From Gammaproteobacteria bacterium (lineage in GTDB: Bacteria; Pseudomonadota; Gammaproteobacteria; UBA4575), in assembly GCA_011523795.1 (NCBI GenBank), contig WTFY01000018.1, positions 110,100-174,099 on the forward strand: 64,000 bases of DNA. The letters run 5' to 3'. Position numbers and translations under genes: made by a program. The first letter of the stretch is position 1; each line of letters begins with the position of its first letter. The notes below the pieces were generated by a model that saw only the letters and a program-made list of their open reading frames with translations, was not told where the DNA came from and ran no database searches. This document shows positions 22,710 to 32,546 of the stretch, piece by piece.

Positions 22710-25274
22710 CTACCAGTGGTAGCGCGCCCGGGCATAGTAAAAGCCGCCCGAGAATCCCATCGGAGAGGATTCCGGATACTTTGAACCGAGCACACCGGCA
22801 AACTCGTTCCTGTCCGGGAAGTTGTCGAAGATATTCTCCGCCCCGACGCTGAGTTCAAACCCGTTCGCCGGACGGTAACTCACCTCGGCGTCCAGGGTAT
22901 ACTCCTCATCCGGCTTGATGAAGAAATCCGCACTGTCTGCGTGGAATTCCTCATAGCTGCCGAAGAAATTGACGCGAGCGAATCCACTCCAGCGTTCCTT
23001 GTCATGCTGCAGCGTCACGTTGAAGCGCAGTTGCGGCAGTGCATCCTCCAGTTGCTTGATTCGCTGCTCGCCAATGAACTCCGGGTCGTGGCTGGTCACC
23101 TCGGTATCGTTGTAGTTGCCCACAAATGAAAGTTCCGTCTTGCCACCCTGCAGCAGTGGCAGCTTGTCCGTCACGTCAAAACTCGCAACCAGGTCAATCC
23201 CGCGGGTGCGCGTATCAAACCCGTTGCCGAAGTAGCGGAAATTGCTCACGTCGGTGGCAGGAAAACAACCGCTGCGGCCGATCGCCGCTTTCTGTGCAGC
23301 GCTCAAAGTCTTGTCCGCGGACAGGCCCAGGCGATCATCCACTTCGATGTTGTAGGCATCCACGGTAACCGTGACCGTGCCCAGTTCCAGACCGAGGCCC
23401 GCCGTGTACGTAACGGATTCCTCGGCATCAAGCCTTTCTGCCCCGACCGCCGCAGCTTCCGGGCACTTCGAGGGGATCGTGCCCCGCTGTGTCAACTGGT
23501 TTCTGCCCTGCGAATCCTTGATAAACGCTGTCGTGACATTTGCGACATTCTCCTGGCCTACTGTCGGTACGCGAAAACCGGTGCTGACCGAGCCTCGAAG
23601 GCTGACCGTGTCCGTGGCCCTGAAAATGGCACCGACCTTGAAATCCTCGGTGGTGTCATAATCTTCGTGGTCCTCGATACGGCCCATCACGGCCAGGGTA
23701 AGCGCATCGGTGACATCCGCCTCGAACTCCACGTACGCGGCAACGTTGGAACGGTCCCACTTGCCCGCCGCGGCAACCGGTGAGAATCCCGAGAAACCGT
23801 TGGACCCGACACCGGCACCCGGTATCTGCCCGTCGACCCATGAAGCCTCTTCTCCCGCCCCGACTTCGAACTCCTCTTCACGCCATTCCACGCCGAAGGC
23901 GGCATACAGGGGTGAAGCAAAGGAAGCCATCTCGACCGGGCGGGTCATATCAAGGCTCAGGGTCTGTTCGGTCTGCGTGTACTTGCCGAGGCTGAACCGG
24001 GTGGGCGTGGTCAGACCAAGGCTCGCATTAATCGTGTTGCGAATGGTAAATTCGGCCTCGCTTTCACCGATCGAGTAGCTGGCATCATAAGTCAGGCCCG
24101 AGCCCAGTTCACCGCGAAGGCCTACCACGCCCGAAGCATCGCTGACTTCGGCGCTGAACTTGGGCGTGAATCCACCCGGGAAACGTTCGTTGAAGAAACA
24201 CCCCGGGTAGGCCGTCGAGTCAAACAGCTCATTGTTGTCCGTCACGCGGATGCGACCTGCCGGGTCATCATACCCCGGACAGCCCTGGGCCAAGGGAAGC
24301 CGGTAGTTTCCCTGGTCATCCTTCGCAATGAACACGCCGGAACGGGTATTCGGGTTGCGGAAGAAAAACCCGCCCTCGGTTTCGCGCTCCGAGGCGTTGC
24401 CAAAGGCGTAAAGTTCAGACTGTTCACCGACGCCCACCTCGGAGTTCAGGAACACCGTGTAGTCATCATCCACGTCGGGCTGCCCCCAGACCTGGGCGTA
24501 AGGCTGACGCACGGCAGCATTGCCGTGATCGATGAGCCCCTGTGCATCATCACGCTGAACGCTGCGCACCGTGGGCCACATCTCGTGCCACTGGGCACTG
24601 ATGTTGGCGAAGCCCTCAGCGCCAAGAGGAATGCCCAGATTGCCGGCAATCCGATATTCATCTCCATCCCCGCTATAGGTCTGGCCCCACTGTGCCTCGA
24701 TCATTCCTCCTTCCGGACGATCCTTGAGCACGAAGTTGATGACGCCGGCGATGGCATCGGAACCATACTGTGCCGAGGCCGTATCACGCAGTACCTCGAC
24801 CCGTTTCAGGCCGATCGCAGGAATGACGCTGATGTCCGGCCCCTGGGCACCTTCCGAGACACCGTTACCCAGCCAGGAGATGACTGCCGCACGGTGGCGC
24901 CGCTTGCCGTTCACAAGGACCAGCGTCTGGTCAGAGGCCAGGCCGCGCAGGTTGGCAGGACGGATGAAGGTCGCCGCATCACTGATTGGCTGGGTGTTTA
25001 CGTTGTAGGACGGCACCAGCTTGCGCATCAACTCGGGCACCTGGGTTGTTCCCTGGTTGTTGAAATCCTCCGAACTGATGATATCCACGGCCGAGGGCGT
25101 ATCCATTTCGGTGCGAAACGGCCGTCTTGAGCCCACCACGCTGATTTCGCGCAGCACGATGGAGCGCTCTGTATCCTCCTCCTCAGCGTGCGTGTCTCCC
25201 GGCATGGACAAAAATGTCGCAAGAAGGGCTGCGCCAGCGCAGGACATAATGAAAGGGGTTCGTTTGGTATTCAC
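22710..25274 (-). CDS. TonB-dependent outer-membrane receptor
   Basis: 854 aa from a GTG at 25274 preceded by GGGAGGG; the open frame extends 30 codons further upstream. Signal peptide MNTKRTPFIMSCAGAALLAT with probable cleavage after THA. The plug domain begins ISVVGSRRPFRTEMDTPSAV and carries the large-receptor features NLRGLASDQTLVLVNGKRRH and YGSDAIAGVINFVLKD. The beta-barrel ends in RARYHW, a C-terminal aromatic residue expected for outer-membrane export. The long insert-rich barrel resembles the Bacteroidetes-like/oligosaccharide or peptide receptor branch rather than a short siderophore receptor, but the substrate is unknown. Confidence 0.88.
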   Translation of the reverse strand: MNTKRTPFIMSCAGAALLATFLSMPGDTHAEEEDTERSIVLREISVVGSRRPFRTEMDTPSAVDIISSEDFNNQGTTQVPELMRKLVPSYNVNTQPISDAATFIRPANLRGLASDQTLVLVNGKRRHRAAVISWLGNGVSEGAQGPDISVIPAIGLKRVEVLRDTASAQYGSDAIAGVINFVLKDRPEGGMIEAQWGQTYSGDGDEYRIAGNLGIPLGAEGFANISAQWHEMWPTVRSVQRDDAQGLIDHGNAAVRQPYAQVWGQPDVDDDYTVFLNSEVGVGEQSELYAFGNASERETEGGFFFRNPNTRSGVFIAKDDQGNYRLPLAQGCPGYDDPAGRIRVTDNNELFDSTAYPGCFFNERFPGGFTPKFSAEVSDASGVVGLRGELGSGLTYDASYSIGESEAEFTIRNTINASLGLTTPTRFSLGKYTQTEQTLSLDMTRPVEMASFASPLYAAFGVEWREEEFEVGAGEEASWVDGQIPGAGVGSNGFSGFSPVAAAGKWDRSNVAAYVEFEADVTDALTLAVMGRIEDHEDYDTTEDFKVGAIFRATDTVSLRGSVSTGFRVPTVGQENVANVTTAFIKDSQGRNQLTQRGTIPSKCPEAAAVGAERLDAEESVTYTAGLGLELGTVTVTVDAYNIEVDDRLGLSADKTLSAAQKAAIGRSGCFPATDVSNFRYFGNGFDTRTRGIDLVASFDVTDKLPLLQGGKTELSFVGNYNDTEVTSHDPEFIGEQRIKQLEDALPQLRFNVTLQHDKERWSGFARVNFFGSYEEFHADSADFFIKPDEEYTLDAEVSYRPANGFELSVGAENIFDNFPDRNEFAGVLGSKYPESSPMGFSGGFYYARARYHW

Positions 25275-25477
25275 ATCAGGCCCTCCCACCCATTGCGTAA
25301 GCCTTCCAGAGGTCAACGCTATTATTTTCTTCAAGTGTATCACAGGAGTCCTGTGATTTTGCAATCCGCTTCAACCAGGGCTGTGTTTTACACGGCCTGG
25401 ATCAACCTGTTGATCCAACAGGAGGAATCCTGCCCGTCTGCAGGCAAATGAGTGCCTCGAGCCAGTGTAATGGCCAT

Positions 25478-25747
25478 TCACTCACCTTCCCTGACGATGT
25501 ACAACACATCGGCAGCAGGCTTCTCCAATGCATCATATTCGTTTCTTTCGATGACCTCATGTGGAAGCTTCCCGGTCGGCAGCGAATCTTTCAGCTGATA
25601 CTTGAGGTAGGCGATAAACTCGGTAAGGGTACTGTCCAACTGCGAATCCTTGTCCCATTCTCCACCGGAGTAATAGGATAGTGTTTCGATTTGCCTGTCC
25701 CCGACATAGATGGTTACGTTGATCGGTTGAGCGTCTACGGGATTCAT
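25478..25747 (-). CDS. Hypothetical protein, 89 aa
   Basis: Begins MNPVDAQPINVTIYVGDRQI with GGAGAAAG correctly spaced before the ATG, so translation is likely. Acidic, soluble, no signal peptide or membrane segment; the N-terminal half reads as beta-strands (NVTIYVGDRQIETLSYYSGG) and the C-terminus as strand plus acidic end (ADVLYIVREGE). No family recognised. It lies in the same direction and 203 bp upstream of the TonB receptor start. Confidence 0.6.
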   Translation of the reverse strand: MNPVDAQPINVTIYVGDRQIETLSYYSGGEWDKDSQLDSTLTEFIAYLKYQLKDSLPTGKLPHEVIERNEYDALEKPAADVLYIVREGE

Positions 25748-26121
25748 TTGCTTTCTCCAGCCAGCTGAAAATTCTCATACGGACACGTTCGAACTGCCCT
25801 CTGAATACCGATGATCCAGTCTGGTTCGATGCTTCAGGCCCTATGATATCGCTTTCTCCGGTTAAATGGATTACAGGATGGCGCTCGTCAGGGCAACCCG
25901 ATCGTGCTGAGCGGACCGCTGCGAGTTGCCGGGACAGGCGATGGACCCCCTGATCTTGAGTTTTCACCGGAAATCAATTCCAAGTAAAGGTATACTCGTG
26001 CAACCGCACGGATTCCTCCTGTCCGGCCAGCGTGCCGGGGTACAGCATTGACCCCACACGCCCGGACCGGCAGAGGTTCCGGTGTGATTCAGGGTTACCA
26101 TGGGATAAGAGATAAACTTGA
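25748..26121. other. Gene-free spacer
   Basis: 374 bp between two divergent genes. It should hold promoters for both, and a TATACT hexamer occurs near 25991, but I see no convincing -35 partner, repeat or small ORF. Confidence 0.5.
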
Positions 26122-28407
26122 GTGCGAGTGGAACGTTACATTGAGCTTGTTCTCTCGCGGCGCTGGCTCGTCGCAGTACTCGCCACGCTCATCATGCTGG
26201 CCATCGCGAGCGGAGCCCGGTTTGTCACGGTTTCGAACGATTACAGGACCCTTTTCAGTGAGGAGGACCCGAAACTGGCGGCCCTCGATGCACTTGAAAA
26301 CACCTATTCCACTTCCGAACTGGCGCTGATCGCGGTCACGCCGCAGGACGGTACCGTGTTCACGCGTGAAACGCTCGGCGCTATCGAGGCGTTGACCGAT
26401 GCGGCGTGGCAGACCCCCTATTCCAACCGGGTCGACTCACTGACCAACTATTCCCACAGCGAGGCATCAGAAGACGACCTGGTGGTGGCGCCGCTGGTGA
26501 AAAACGCATCATCGCTGAGTGATGCAGGGCTGGAACGGGTCGAGAAGATTGCACTGGGTGCGCCCGCCATTGCCGGGCGCCTGGTCTCCCACGACGGACG
26601 CGTGGGCGGTGTGGCCATCAAGTTCATTCTCCCGGAAAACATGGACCAGGCCGTAGCTGAAATCACCGATTATCTCCAGGACATGCTGCAACAGGCCCGC
26701 GCAAGCCACCCGCAGCTCAGCTATCACCTTACGGGCAGCGTCGTCATGCACCGTGCCTTCTCCGATGCCACGAAAAATGACTTGCGCACGCTCACACCGT
26801 TCGTGTTCCTGGTCATCGTCGCCGTGACGATCGTTCTCCTGCGCTCGATCCTGGGCACGCTGAGCATCGTTGCAATGATCCTGTTTGTCGTGAACACCAC
26901 CATGGGATTTGCCGGCTGGCTCAATACGACATTCAGCCCCACGAACGCCGGCGTACCCATCATCATCATGACGATCACGGTCGCACACTGCGTGCATATC
27001 GTGACCACCGTGCAGCAGGGCATGAGACGTGGCCTGGAAAGGAATGCTGCCATTGCCGAATCGATACGCATCAACTTCAGCCCCGTGTTCCTGACTTCAC
27101 TCACGACCATGATCGGGTTTCTGAGCCTGAACGCATCGGATTCACCGCCGTTTCATATCCTGGGCAATTTCGTGGCGTTCGGGGTGTTCTGCGCATTCAT
27201 TTATTCCATGACACTCCTGCCGGCACTGCTCTCGATCCTGCCATTGCGCGCATCGACCGCCCGCACCAGGAAGAGAGATCCCTTTGCCCTCCTTGCCGAC
27301 TTTGTCATTGCACGGCGCACTCTCCTGCTATGGTGTTTCGTGCTGGTAGCCGCCCTGCTCGTTGCCGGAATTCCCCGCAACGAACTCACTGACAACTGGA
27401 CACGGTATTTCGACGACCGCTATGAATTCCGGCGTGACACGGATTACGTCATGCAGAACCTGACCGGGCTGGACCTGCTTGAATATTCGCTGGATGCGGG
27501 CCGGGAAGGAGGGATTACCGACCCGGGCTACCTGCAGAAAGTCGAAACCTTCGCCAACTGGTACCGGGAGCAGCCGGAAGTGTTCCATGTGCGGGCCTTC
27601 CCGGACATCATGAAGCGCCTGAATAAAAACATGCATGGCGATGACCCCGGGTATTACAGGCTGCCGGAAGATCCTGAGCTGGCCGCCCAGTACCTGCTCT
27701 TGTACGAGCTTTCGCTCCCGGTGGGCCTCGACCTCAACGACCGCATGGACGTTGCAAAGTCGGCTACCCGAATGACGGTCGTGGTCCGCAGCATCTCGAC
27801 CCAGGAACTGCGGGGACTGGACCAGAGGGCACAGGCCTGGCTGCAGACCCACCAGCCGGACCTTGCAACGGAAGCATCGGGCATCAGCGTGGCCTTTGCA
27901 CATGTGACGGAGCGCAATATCCGCAGCATGCTGCGCGGAACGGTCATCGCCATGGCCCTCATTTCCCTGATCCTGATCCTGGTCTTCAGGAGCCTGTACC
28001 TGGGAGCCGTGAGCCTGGTCCCCAATTTCGTCCCGGCGGCGATGAGCTTCGGCATGTGGGGCCACCTGGTCGGTCACGTGGGCCTGGCTTCCTCGGTCGT
28101 CGTGGCGGTCGCCTTCGGCATCATCGTCGACGACACGATTCACTTCCTGAGCAAGTATGTGAAATCCAGACAGGAGGGGCTGCATGCCACGGAGGCGGTG
28201 CGGGCCGCATTTCAAACCGTAGGCAGGGCGCTGGCCACCACGACCGCAGTCCTGTCAGCAGGCTTCCTGGTATTTGCCCTGTCAGGATTTGAAATCAGCT
28301 GGGCACTGGGGCTCTTGGTTGCGATCACCATCACCTTTGCCCTTGCAGCGGATTTCCTGCTGCTCCCCACCCTGTTGATTGCTACGGACCGGAGAAAAAA
28401 CTCGTGA
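26122..28407 (+). CDS. RND/MMPL-family exporter
   Basis: 761 aa beginning at GTG (26122; another GTG two codons later is possible). One N-terminal TM (about 12-31) is followed by a periplasmic loop, then a six-TM sterol-sensing-like bundle containing VPIIIMTITVAHCVHIVTTV, then a second periplasmic loop and a second six-TM bundle with VAVAFGIIVDDTIHFLSKYV. The aspartates in this last segment (DD) match the proton-relay position of MMPL/HpnN-type transporters. Such proteins move lipids or hydrophobic compounds to the outer membrane. It overlaps the next gene by 4 bp (GTGA), so the two probably act together. Confidence 0.85.
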   Translation: MRVERYIELVLSRRWLVAVLATLIMLAIASGARFVTVSNDYRTLFSEEDPKLAALDALENTYSTSELALIAVTPQDGTVFTRETLGAIEALTDAAWQTPYSNRVDSLTNYSHSEASEDDLVVAPLVKNASSLSDAGLERVEKIALGAPAIAGRLVSHDGRVGGVAIKFILPENMDQAVAEITDYLQDMLQQARASHPQLSYHLTGSVVMHRAFSDATKNDLRTLTPFVFLVIVAVTIVLLRSILGTLSIVAMILFVVNTTMGFAGWLNTTFSPTNAGVPIIIMTITVAHCVHIVTTVQQGMRRGLERNAAIAESIRINFSPVFLTSLTTMIGFLSLNASDSPPFHILGNFVAFGVFCAFIYSMTLLPALLSILPLRASTARTRKRDPFALLADFVIARRTLLLWCFVLVAALLVAGIPRNELTDNWTRYFDDRYEFRRDTDYVMQNLTGLDLLEYSLDAGREGGITDPGYLQKVETFANWYREQPEVFHVRAFPDIMKRLNKNMHGDDPGYYRLPEDPELAAQYLLLYELSLPVGLDLNDRMDVAKSATRMTVVVRSISTQELRGLDQRAQAWLQTHQPDLATEASGISVAFAHVTERNIRSMLRGTVIAMALISLILILVFRSLYLGAVSLVPNFVPAAMSFGMWGHLVGHVGLASSVVVAVAFGIIVDDTIHFLSKYVKSRQEGLHATEAVRAAFQTVGRALATTTAVLSAGFLVFALSGFEISWALGLLVAITITFALAADFLLLPTLLIATDRRKNS

Positions 28408-29219
28408 ACAACATCATTTACCGGAAAACACCTTCCATATCCCTGCTGGTCGTGCTGTGCGTATCGATCTCGGCCTTCCTGTCACCTGTGCATTCGAAAA
28501 CGCCCGAAGAAATCGGGCTTGAGATTGCACGCAAGACCGATTTGCAGGATGAGGGGTTTGATAACTTTACTGCGCAACAGACCATGGTGCTGCGCAACAA
28601 GCATGGACAGGAAAGCAAGCGCATCCTCAGGGTAAACGTCCTCGAGGTCCCGGGTGACGGGAACAAGAGCCTGTTTGTGTTCGACAACCCGCGCGACGTC
28701 AAGGGGACGGCATTGCTGATCCACGCGCACAAGGAAGGCCCGGACGATCAGTGGCTGTACCTGCCCGCCCTGAAGCGGGTCAAGCGCATCAGCTCTTCCA
28801 ACCGGTCAGGCTCCTTCATGGGCAGCGAGTTCTCGTACGAGGACATGACGGACCAGGAAGTGGAGAAATTCACTTACCGGTACCTGCGTGACGAGCCCTG
28901 CGGCGATGCGACCTGTACGGTCATCGAACACTTCCCGGTGGACGAGGACTCGGGCTACACGCGCCAGGTGGTCTGGCAAGACAAGGATGAGCTCCGCGTC
29001 TGGAAAGTGCATTACTACGACCGCAAGAATGCGCACAGCAAGACGCTCACGCTGGATGACTACGAGCTGTACCTGGACCGGTACTGGCGTGCAGGTCTCA
29101 TGACGATGGTCAACCATTTGACGGGCAAAAGTACCGTGATGACCTGGACGGACTACCAGTTTCAGACCGACCTTGACGAGAACGACTTCACGAAAACCGG
29201 GCTGAGACGGGTGCGTTAG
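28404..29219 (+). CDS. LolA-like outer-membrane lipoprotein-sorting protein
   Basis: 271 aa with signal peptide (hydrophobic 10-27, cleavage near VHS). The body matches the LolA-like family paired with MMPL transporters: repeated beta-strands, the KSLFVFDNPRDVKGTALLIH segment, DDQWLYLPALKRVKRISSSN and SGSFMGSEFSYEDM. Family members form a half-barrel that carries a lipid or lipidated cargo through the periplasm. Two cysteines (CGDATC) may form a disulfide. Translationally coupled to the upstream exporter, which suggests a two-gene export unit; the cargo is not evident. Confidence 0.8.
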   Translation: MNNIIYRKTPSISLLVVLCVSISAFLSPVHSKTPEEIGLEIARKTDLQDEGFDNFTAQQTMVLRNKHGQESKRILRVNVLEVPGDGNKSLFVFDNPRDVKGTALLIHAHKEGPDDQWLYLPALKRVKRISSSNRSGSFMGSEFSYEDMTDQEVEKFTYRYLRDEPCGDATCTVIEHFPVDEDSGYTRQVVWQDKDELRVWKVHYYDRKNAHSKTLTLDDYELYLDRYWRAGLMTMVNHLTGKSTVMTWTDYQFQTDLDENDFTKTGLRRVR

Positions 29220-29331
29220 TGCCACTCCAGCCGTTCGCATCCAGCCCTGTCCGGCACAGGCAGCAAGACGGGTTCTCCACCAGAGAGTAATCCGGCACAT
29301 CGGATGGAAACCCTGTCTGATCTTTAAGGCA

Positions 29332-30498
29332 ATGGAGATTCCGAGCGAGTACGCTGAAGGTTACACGAAGGGGCGGGCAGCCGACCCAGAAAGGGCAGCC
29401 AACTACATTGCACATACCATGATCGGGGACCCGCTGGCCGATGCAATGGTTGCCGATCTCAGCGCGCTCTCCCAGGAGAAATCAAGCGAGTGGGTCCGGT
29501 TGTGTATCGAGAGTGGTGACGGCAGCGCCCTGCGGTCCGCCCCGGCCTCGGTCAGGGAATTTTTCAACGCCTGCAAGACTCCTCCGGACTGGGCCGACCT
29601 GTCCTCCTGCATGCCTGGCTGTCGCATGTTTCACAGGAATGCCCGGATCGTGCTGGCAGGTATGCTGGGCGGCGTCCTGGTGGAAGGCTTCTCGACCAAT
29701 ATCGCCAAGTCATTCTTTATCACCGGCAGGCTGCGCGACTCCGGTATCCGGCGGCTGAAGCAAAATAACCGGCACATGCTGGAGATTTTCATGCCTGACG
29801 GACTGCAGAAATACGGTGACGGGTGGAAGGTGTCCGTCCGCGTGAGGCTCATCCATGCAAAAATCCGCTACCTGCTGGGCAAATCCGACGAGTGGAGTAC
29901 GGAAGAACTGGGCATGCCGATCAGCTCGGCGCACGTCGGTTATGCCATCGCTGCTTTTTCTGCGAGACTGTTGAGGCACATCGAACGTCTCGGGGCCTCC
30001 TTCAACGAAGAGGAGCGCAGAAGCTTCATGGCGATCTGGCGCTATTCCGGCCATTTGATGGGGATCCCGGAAACCATACTGTTTCGCGATGAGCAGGACG
30101 CGCTTGAAATCTTCAGGATCGGCAGCCTTTGTGAACCTCCACCCTCGATGGAGTCCATCGCACTCGCTTCATCACTGATCAATTCCGCTCCCTTATTCCT
30201 GCACAAGACGGGAACGGACCGGAGGAAACTGGCGAACTACATATGGCAGGTTTCACGTGCGTTGATTGGCGATACGCTCGCAGACGGGCTCATGTTCCCC
30301 AAGCATTCAACCCTGGGGGTCCTCTGGAAGTTTCGGTTGCTGAACCGGATTGAGCCGATCATGAACAGGCTGAATCCGAAAGCCTACGAGAACAACAACA
30401 ACCTGACTGCAATACTCGACGTATCCCTGTATGACAAGACAGGGATCAGCTACAAGCTGCCGGACCACGTGTACGCCGAACAATCCGCCAAGTGGTAG
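29332..30498 (+). CDS. DUF2236 / MpaB-like oxygenase family protein (copy 1)
   Basis: 388 aa, no signal peptide. Recognised by the all-helical DUF2236 core: VEGFSTNIAKSFFITGR, the RVRLIHAKIR motif and WRYSGHLMGIPETILF. In the related rubber oxygenase Lcp this fold binds haem b with histidine ligands, and the His of RLIHA and of SGHLMG are the candidates here. The C-terminus ends in TGISYKLPDHVYAEQSAKW, shared with the paralogue at 30633-31805, which lies tail-to-tail 134 bp away. Enzymatic role is inferred only from the family; the substrate is unknown. Confidence 0.75.
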   Translation: MEIPSEYAEGYTKGRAADPERAANYIAHTMIGDPLADAMVADLSALSQEKSSEWVRLCIESGDGSALRSAPASVREFFNACKTPPDWADLSSCMPGCRMFHRNARIVLAGMLGGVLVEGFSTNIAKSFFITGRLRDSGIRRLKQNNRHMLEIFMPDGLQKYGDGWKVSVRVRLIHAKIRYLLGKSDEWSTEELGMPISSAHVGYAIAAFSARLLRHIERLGASFNEEERRSFMAIWRYSGHLMGIPETILFRDEQDALEIFRIGSLCEPPPSMESIALASSLINSAPLFLHKTGTDRRKLANYIWQVSRALIGDTLADGLMFPKHSTLGVLWKFRLLNRIEPIMNRLNPKAYENNNNLTAILDVSLYDKTGISYKLPDHVYAEQSAKW

Positions 30499-30632
30499 GA
30501 AGCGGCCCTGATCATTGGCCTGGTACTTCCCGGATGGATACTTGCCGGATTATTCATCTGCGTGCATCTGCGATCCGGTTTCCAATGCAGACCGCACGAA
30601 ATTTCATAAATAATTGCTGCGGGAATTCACAT

Positions 30633-31805
30633 TCACCAGTCGATGGATTTGGATGAATAGACATGGTCCGGCAGCTTGTAACTGTTCCCGATTTCATCGT
30701 ACTGCGCAATTTTTAGGAGCTGGACAAAGTTTTCCGACCTGACCGAACCTTTTTGTTTTCTCATGCGCTCAATGGCTTGCAGGGTCCTCCACTTGACAAA
30801 AGTATTCAGTTTGCCTTTCCTTGGAAATTGCAGTTGACCGGCCAGCTTGTTCCCGATGAGGACACGTGAAATTCCATAAGCCAGATTCTTCACAACAGTT
30901 TGCTCTTTTTGGTTTTCTATACCCGCGACCACAGGAATGGCATTGATAAGTGAATTTGCCATGATCACTGAATCAAGACTTGGAGGAGGTTCGCACATGA
31001 AGCCGATCTTGAACAACTGTTGCGCATCATCGTGGTCCGTGAAGAGAATAGTTTCCGGCACTCCCATGAGGTAGGCAACATAACGCCATAGCCTCATCAC
31101 ACTTTCCTTCTCTTCCGCAGTAAACTTGGAGCCTACTTTCATTGAGTGCTGCAGCAGGCGCATCGAAAACACAACGCTTGCAAATCCGATGTGTGCCGCA
31201 CTGAGGGGTGTACCCCAAGCTTCCGTGTCCCAGTCTTTGCAGTCCCTCATTAACTGCCTTACCCGGGCATGAACGACGCGCACACGCATGGTGGTCTTCC
31301 ATCCATCCCCGTCTCTCAGCATCCCACCGGGGAAAAATATTTCCATGAGATGGCGATTGTTTTGTCTGAGACGCCTGTCGCCCGGACCGTACACCACACG
31401 CCCCGTGATATTGAACGACTTGGAAATAAGGGTAGTAAACCCCTCTATAAGGGTCCCCGTAACGAATGCGACAAGCATGTTGGTGACGTGTATGTAAAAG
31501 GCTCTTACGGCGGGTTCAAAAGCTTCGAATTCAACCCAGGGCGGAGGAGAGTTGACGTTATCGAAGAAATTGCGCAAAGCTTCCGGTGCACTGCGGAATA
31601 CTTCCTCTTCCTGCTCGATCCCAGCTCCGATGAAACGGTGAAGATCCTGAATAGGCATCGATGCGAGTTCCTCCATCACCGGGTCCAGCTCAGCATCACC
31701 TAGGGTCGTATGCCTGATGTATTTGTCTGCAGTATCCGGGTCCTGCCCACGGGCCTGTTCATATCCATGTACGTATGCCGAGGGGACTGTGAACGTGCTT
31801 CCCAT
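30633..31805 (-). CDS. DUF2236 / MpaB-like oxygenase family protein (copy 2)
   Basis: 390 aa, colinear with copy 1 along its full length: YVHGYEQARGQDPDTADKYI at the start, RVRVVHARVRQLM, WRYVAYLMGVPETILFTD and the end NSYKLPDHVYSSKSIDW. The histidine of the SGHLMG motif in copy 1 is a tyrosine here (WRYVAYLMG), so haem ligation or activity may differ. The start ATG overlaps the stop of the upstream 109-aa ORF (TAATG). The DNA is less GC-rich than copy 1, which fits a separate history or faster drift. Confidence 0.75.
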   Translation of the reverse strand: MGSTFTVPSAYVHGYEQARGQDPDTADKYIRHTTLGDAELDPVMEELASMPIQDLHRFIGAGIEQEEEVFRSAPEALRNFFDNVNSPPPWVEFEAFEPAVRAFYIHVTNMLVAFVTGTLIEGFTTLISKSFNITGRVVYGPGDRRLRQNNRHLMEIFFPGGMLRDGDGWKTTMRVRVVHARVRQLMRDCKDWDTEAWGTPLSAAHIGFASVVFSMRLLQHSMKVGSKFTAEEKESVMRLWRYVAYLMGVPETILFTDHDDAQQLFKIGFMCEPPPSLDSVIMANSLINAIPVVAGIENQKEQTVVKNLAYGISRVLIGNKLAGQLQFPRKGKLNTFVKWRTLQAIERMRKQKGSVRSENFVQLLKIAQYDEIGNSYKLPDHVYSSKSIDW

Positions 31806-32134
31806 TATTTGTAGTGCCTCACTCTTGGGTTATAACGAAGTCCCAACTCACGCGCTGCATCCAGACTGTCGGACTTCAACAACTCCTGTAACTCTTCGAA
31901 ATAGTCGTACCAAATAGCCACGTACATGGGATGTTCAGCAGATATTGACGGAACCAGCACATTATACTTCGTCATCATGAACCATGCTGTTGCGTTAAAC
32001 CTGTCGCTGAGCTTGTAGCGCACCTTGATTTCCATCAAATCATCCAGGCCACATCTTTCAGCAGCTTTCATGCATGAACGCACCCTCTTCAGGCAATCAC
32101 GCCTGAACGAATTTCTGGAAGATTGAAAAAACAA
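31805..32134 (-). CDS. Hypothetical protein coupled to DUF2236 copy 2
   Basis: Up to 109 aa; a methionine at residue 22 (MKAAERCGLDDLMEIKVRYK) is an alternative start. Soluble, helical, ending in ARELGLRYNPRVRHYK. Its TAA stop overlaps the ATG of the DUF2236 gene, a sign of translational coupling, so a helper or regulatory role for the oxygenase-like protein is plausible. No family recognised. Confidence 0.55.
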   Translation of the reverse strand: MFFQSSRNSFRRDCLKRVRSCMKAAERCGLDDLMEIKVRYKLSDRFNATAWFMMTKYNVLVPSISAEHPMYVAIWYDYFEELQELLKSDSLDAARELGLRYNPRVRHYK

Positions 32135-32546
32135 ACCGGTTACTGCTCCTACTTGTTTATAAACTTGTCACCCACGTAAGTCACCCTATTTTGTTGAGTA
32201 ATGTACTCATACTCCTTTCAACTAGGGTCAGGTGTTCAGTGTTCAATTCATTATTGGGCATGGAAGTCGCCTGTCAATTCCCCGGGTATGTACTGAATCT
32301 TGGAACTTGGGATGATGGTTTCTGGCATAGACAACCGATGACCCAATGATTGATAAAGCAGTACCTATGCATATACAACTTTCGAAAGAAGGAAAAGATG
32401 AAGTGGAAATAATAGATGTTATGGTACAGAAAAATTCTAGTTAACCAAGCTTTCATGCTTTAATCGAATGGCTAAGCCCGTATCTGCTTATTCCAAAAAT
32501 AAATGCTGCAAATCTGTAACTGTCAAGTCTCCATACTTGTACTGGT
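32135..32546. other. Gene-free AT-rich spacer
   Basis: About 410 bp at the point where base composition drops. Only short open frames of 20-60 codons occur, with no ribosome binding sites or recognisable products. A small stem-like stretch (GAGTAATGTACTC, near 32199) is present; no further structure seen. Confidence 0.45.

Noticed and set aside
27328..28215. 295-codon minus-strand frame inside the MMPL gene
   Set aside because: The sense strand has clear transporter motifs; the antisense product is a typical GC-rich shadow.
32274..32456. 60-codon minus-strand ORF
   Set aside because: Aromatic-rich AT filler without SD.
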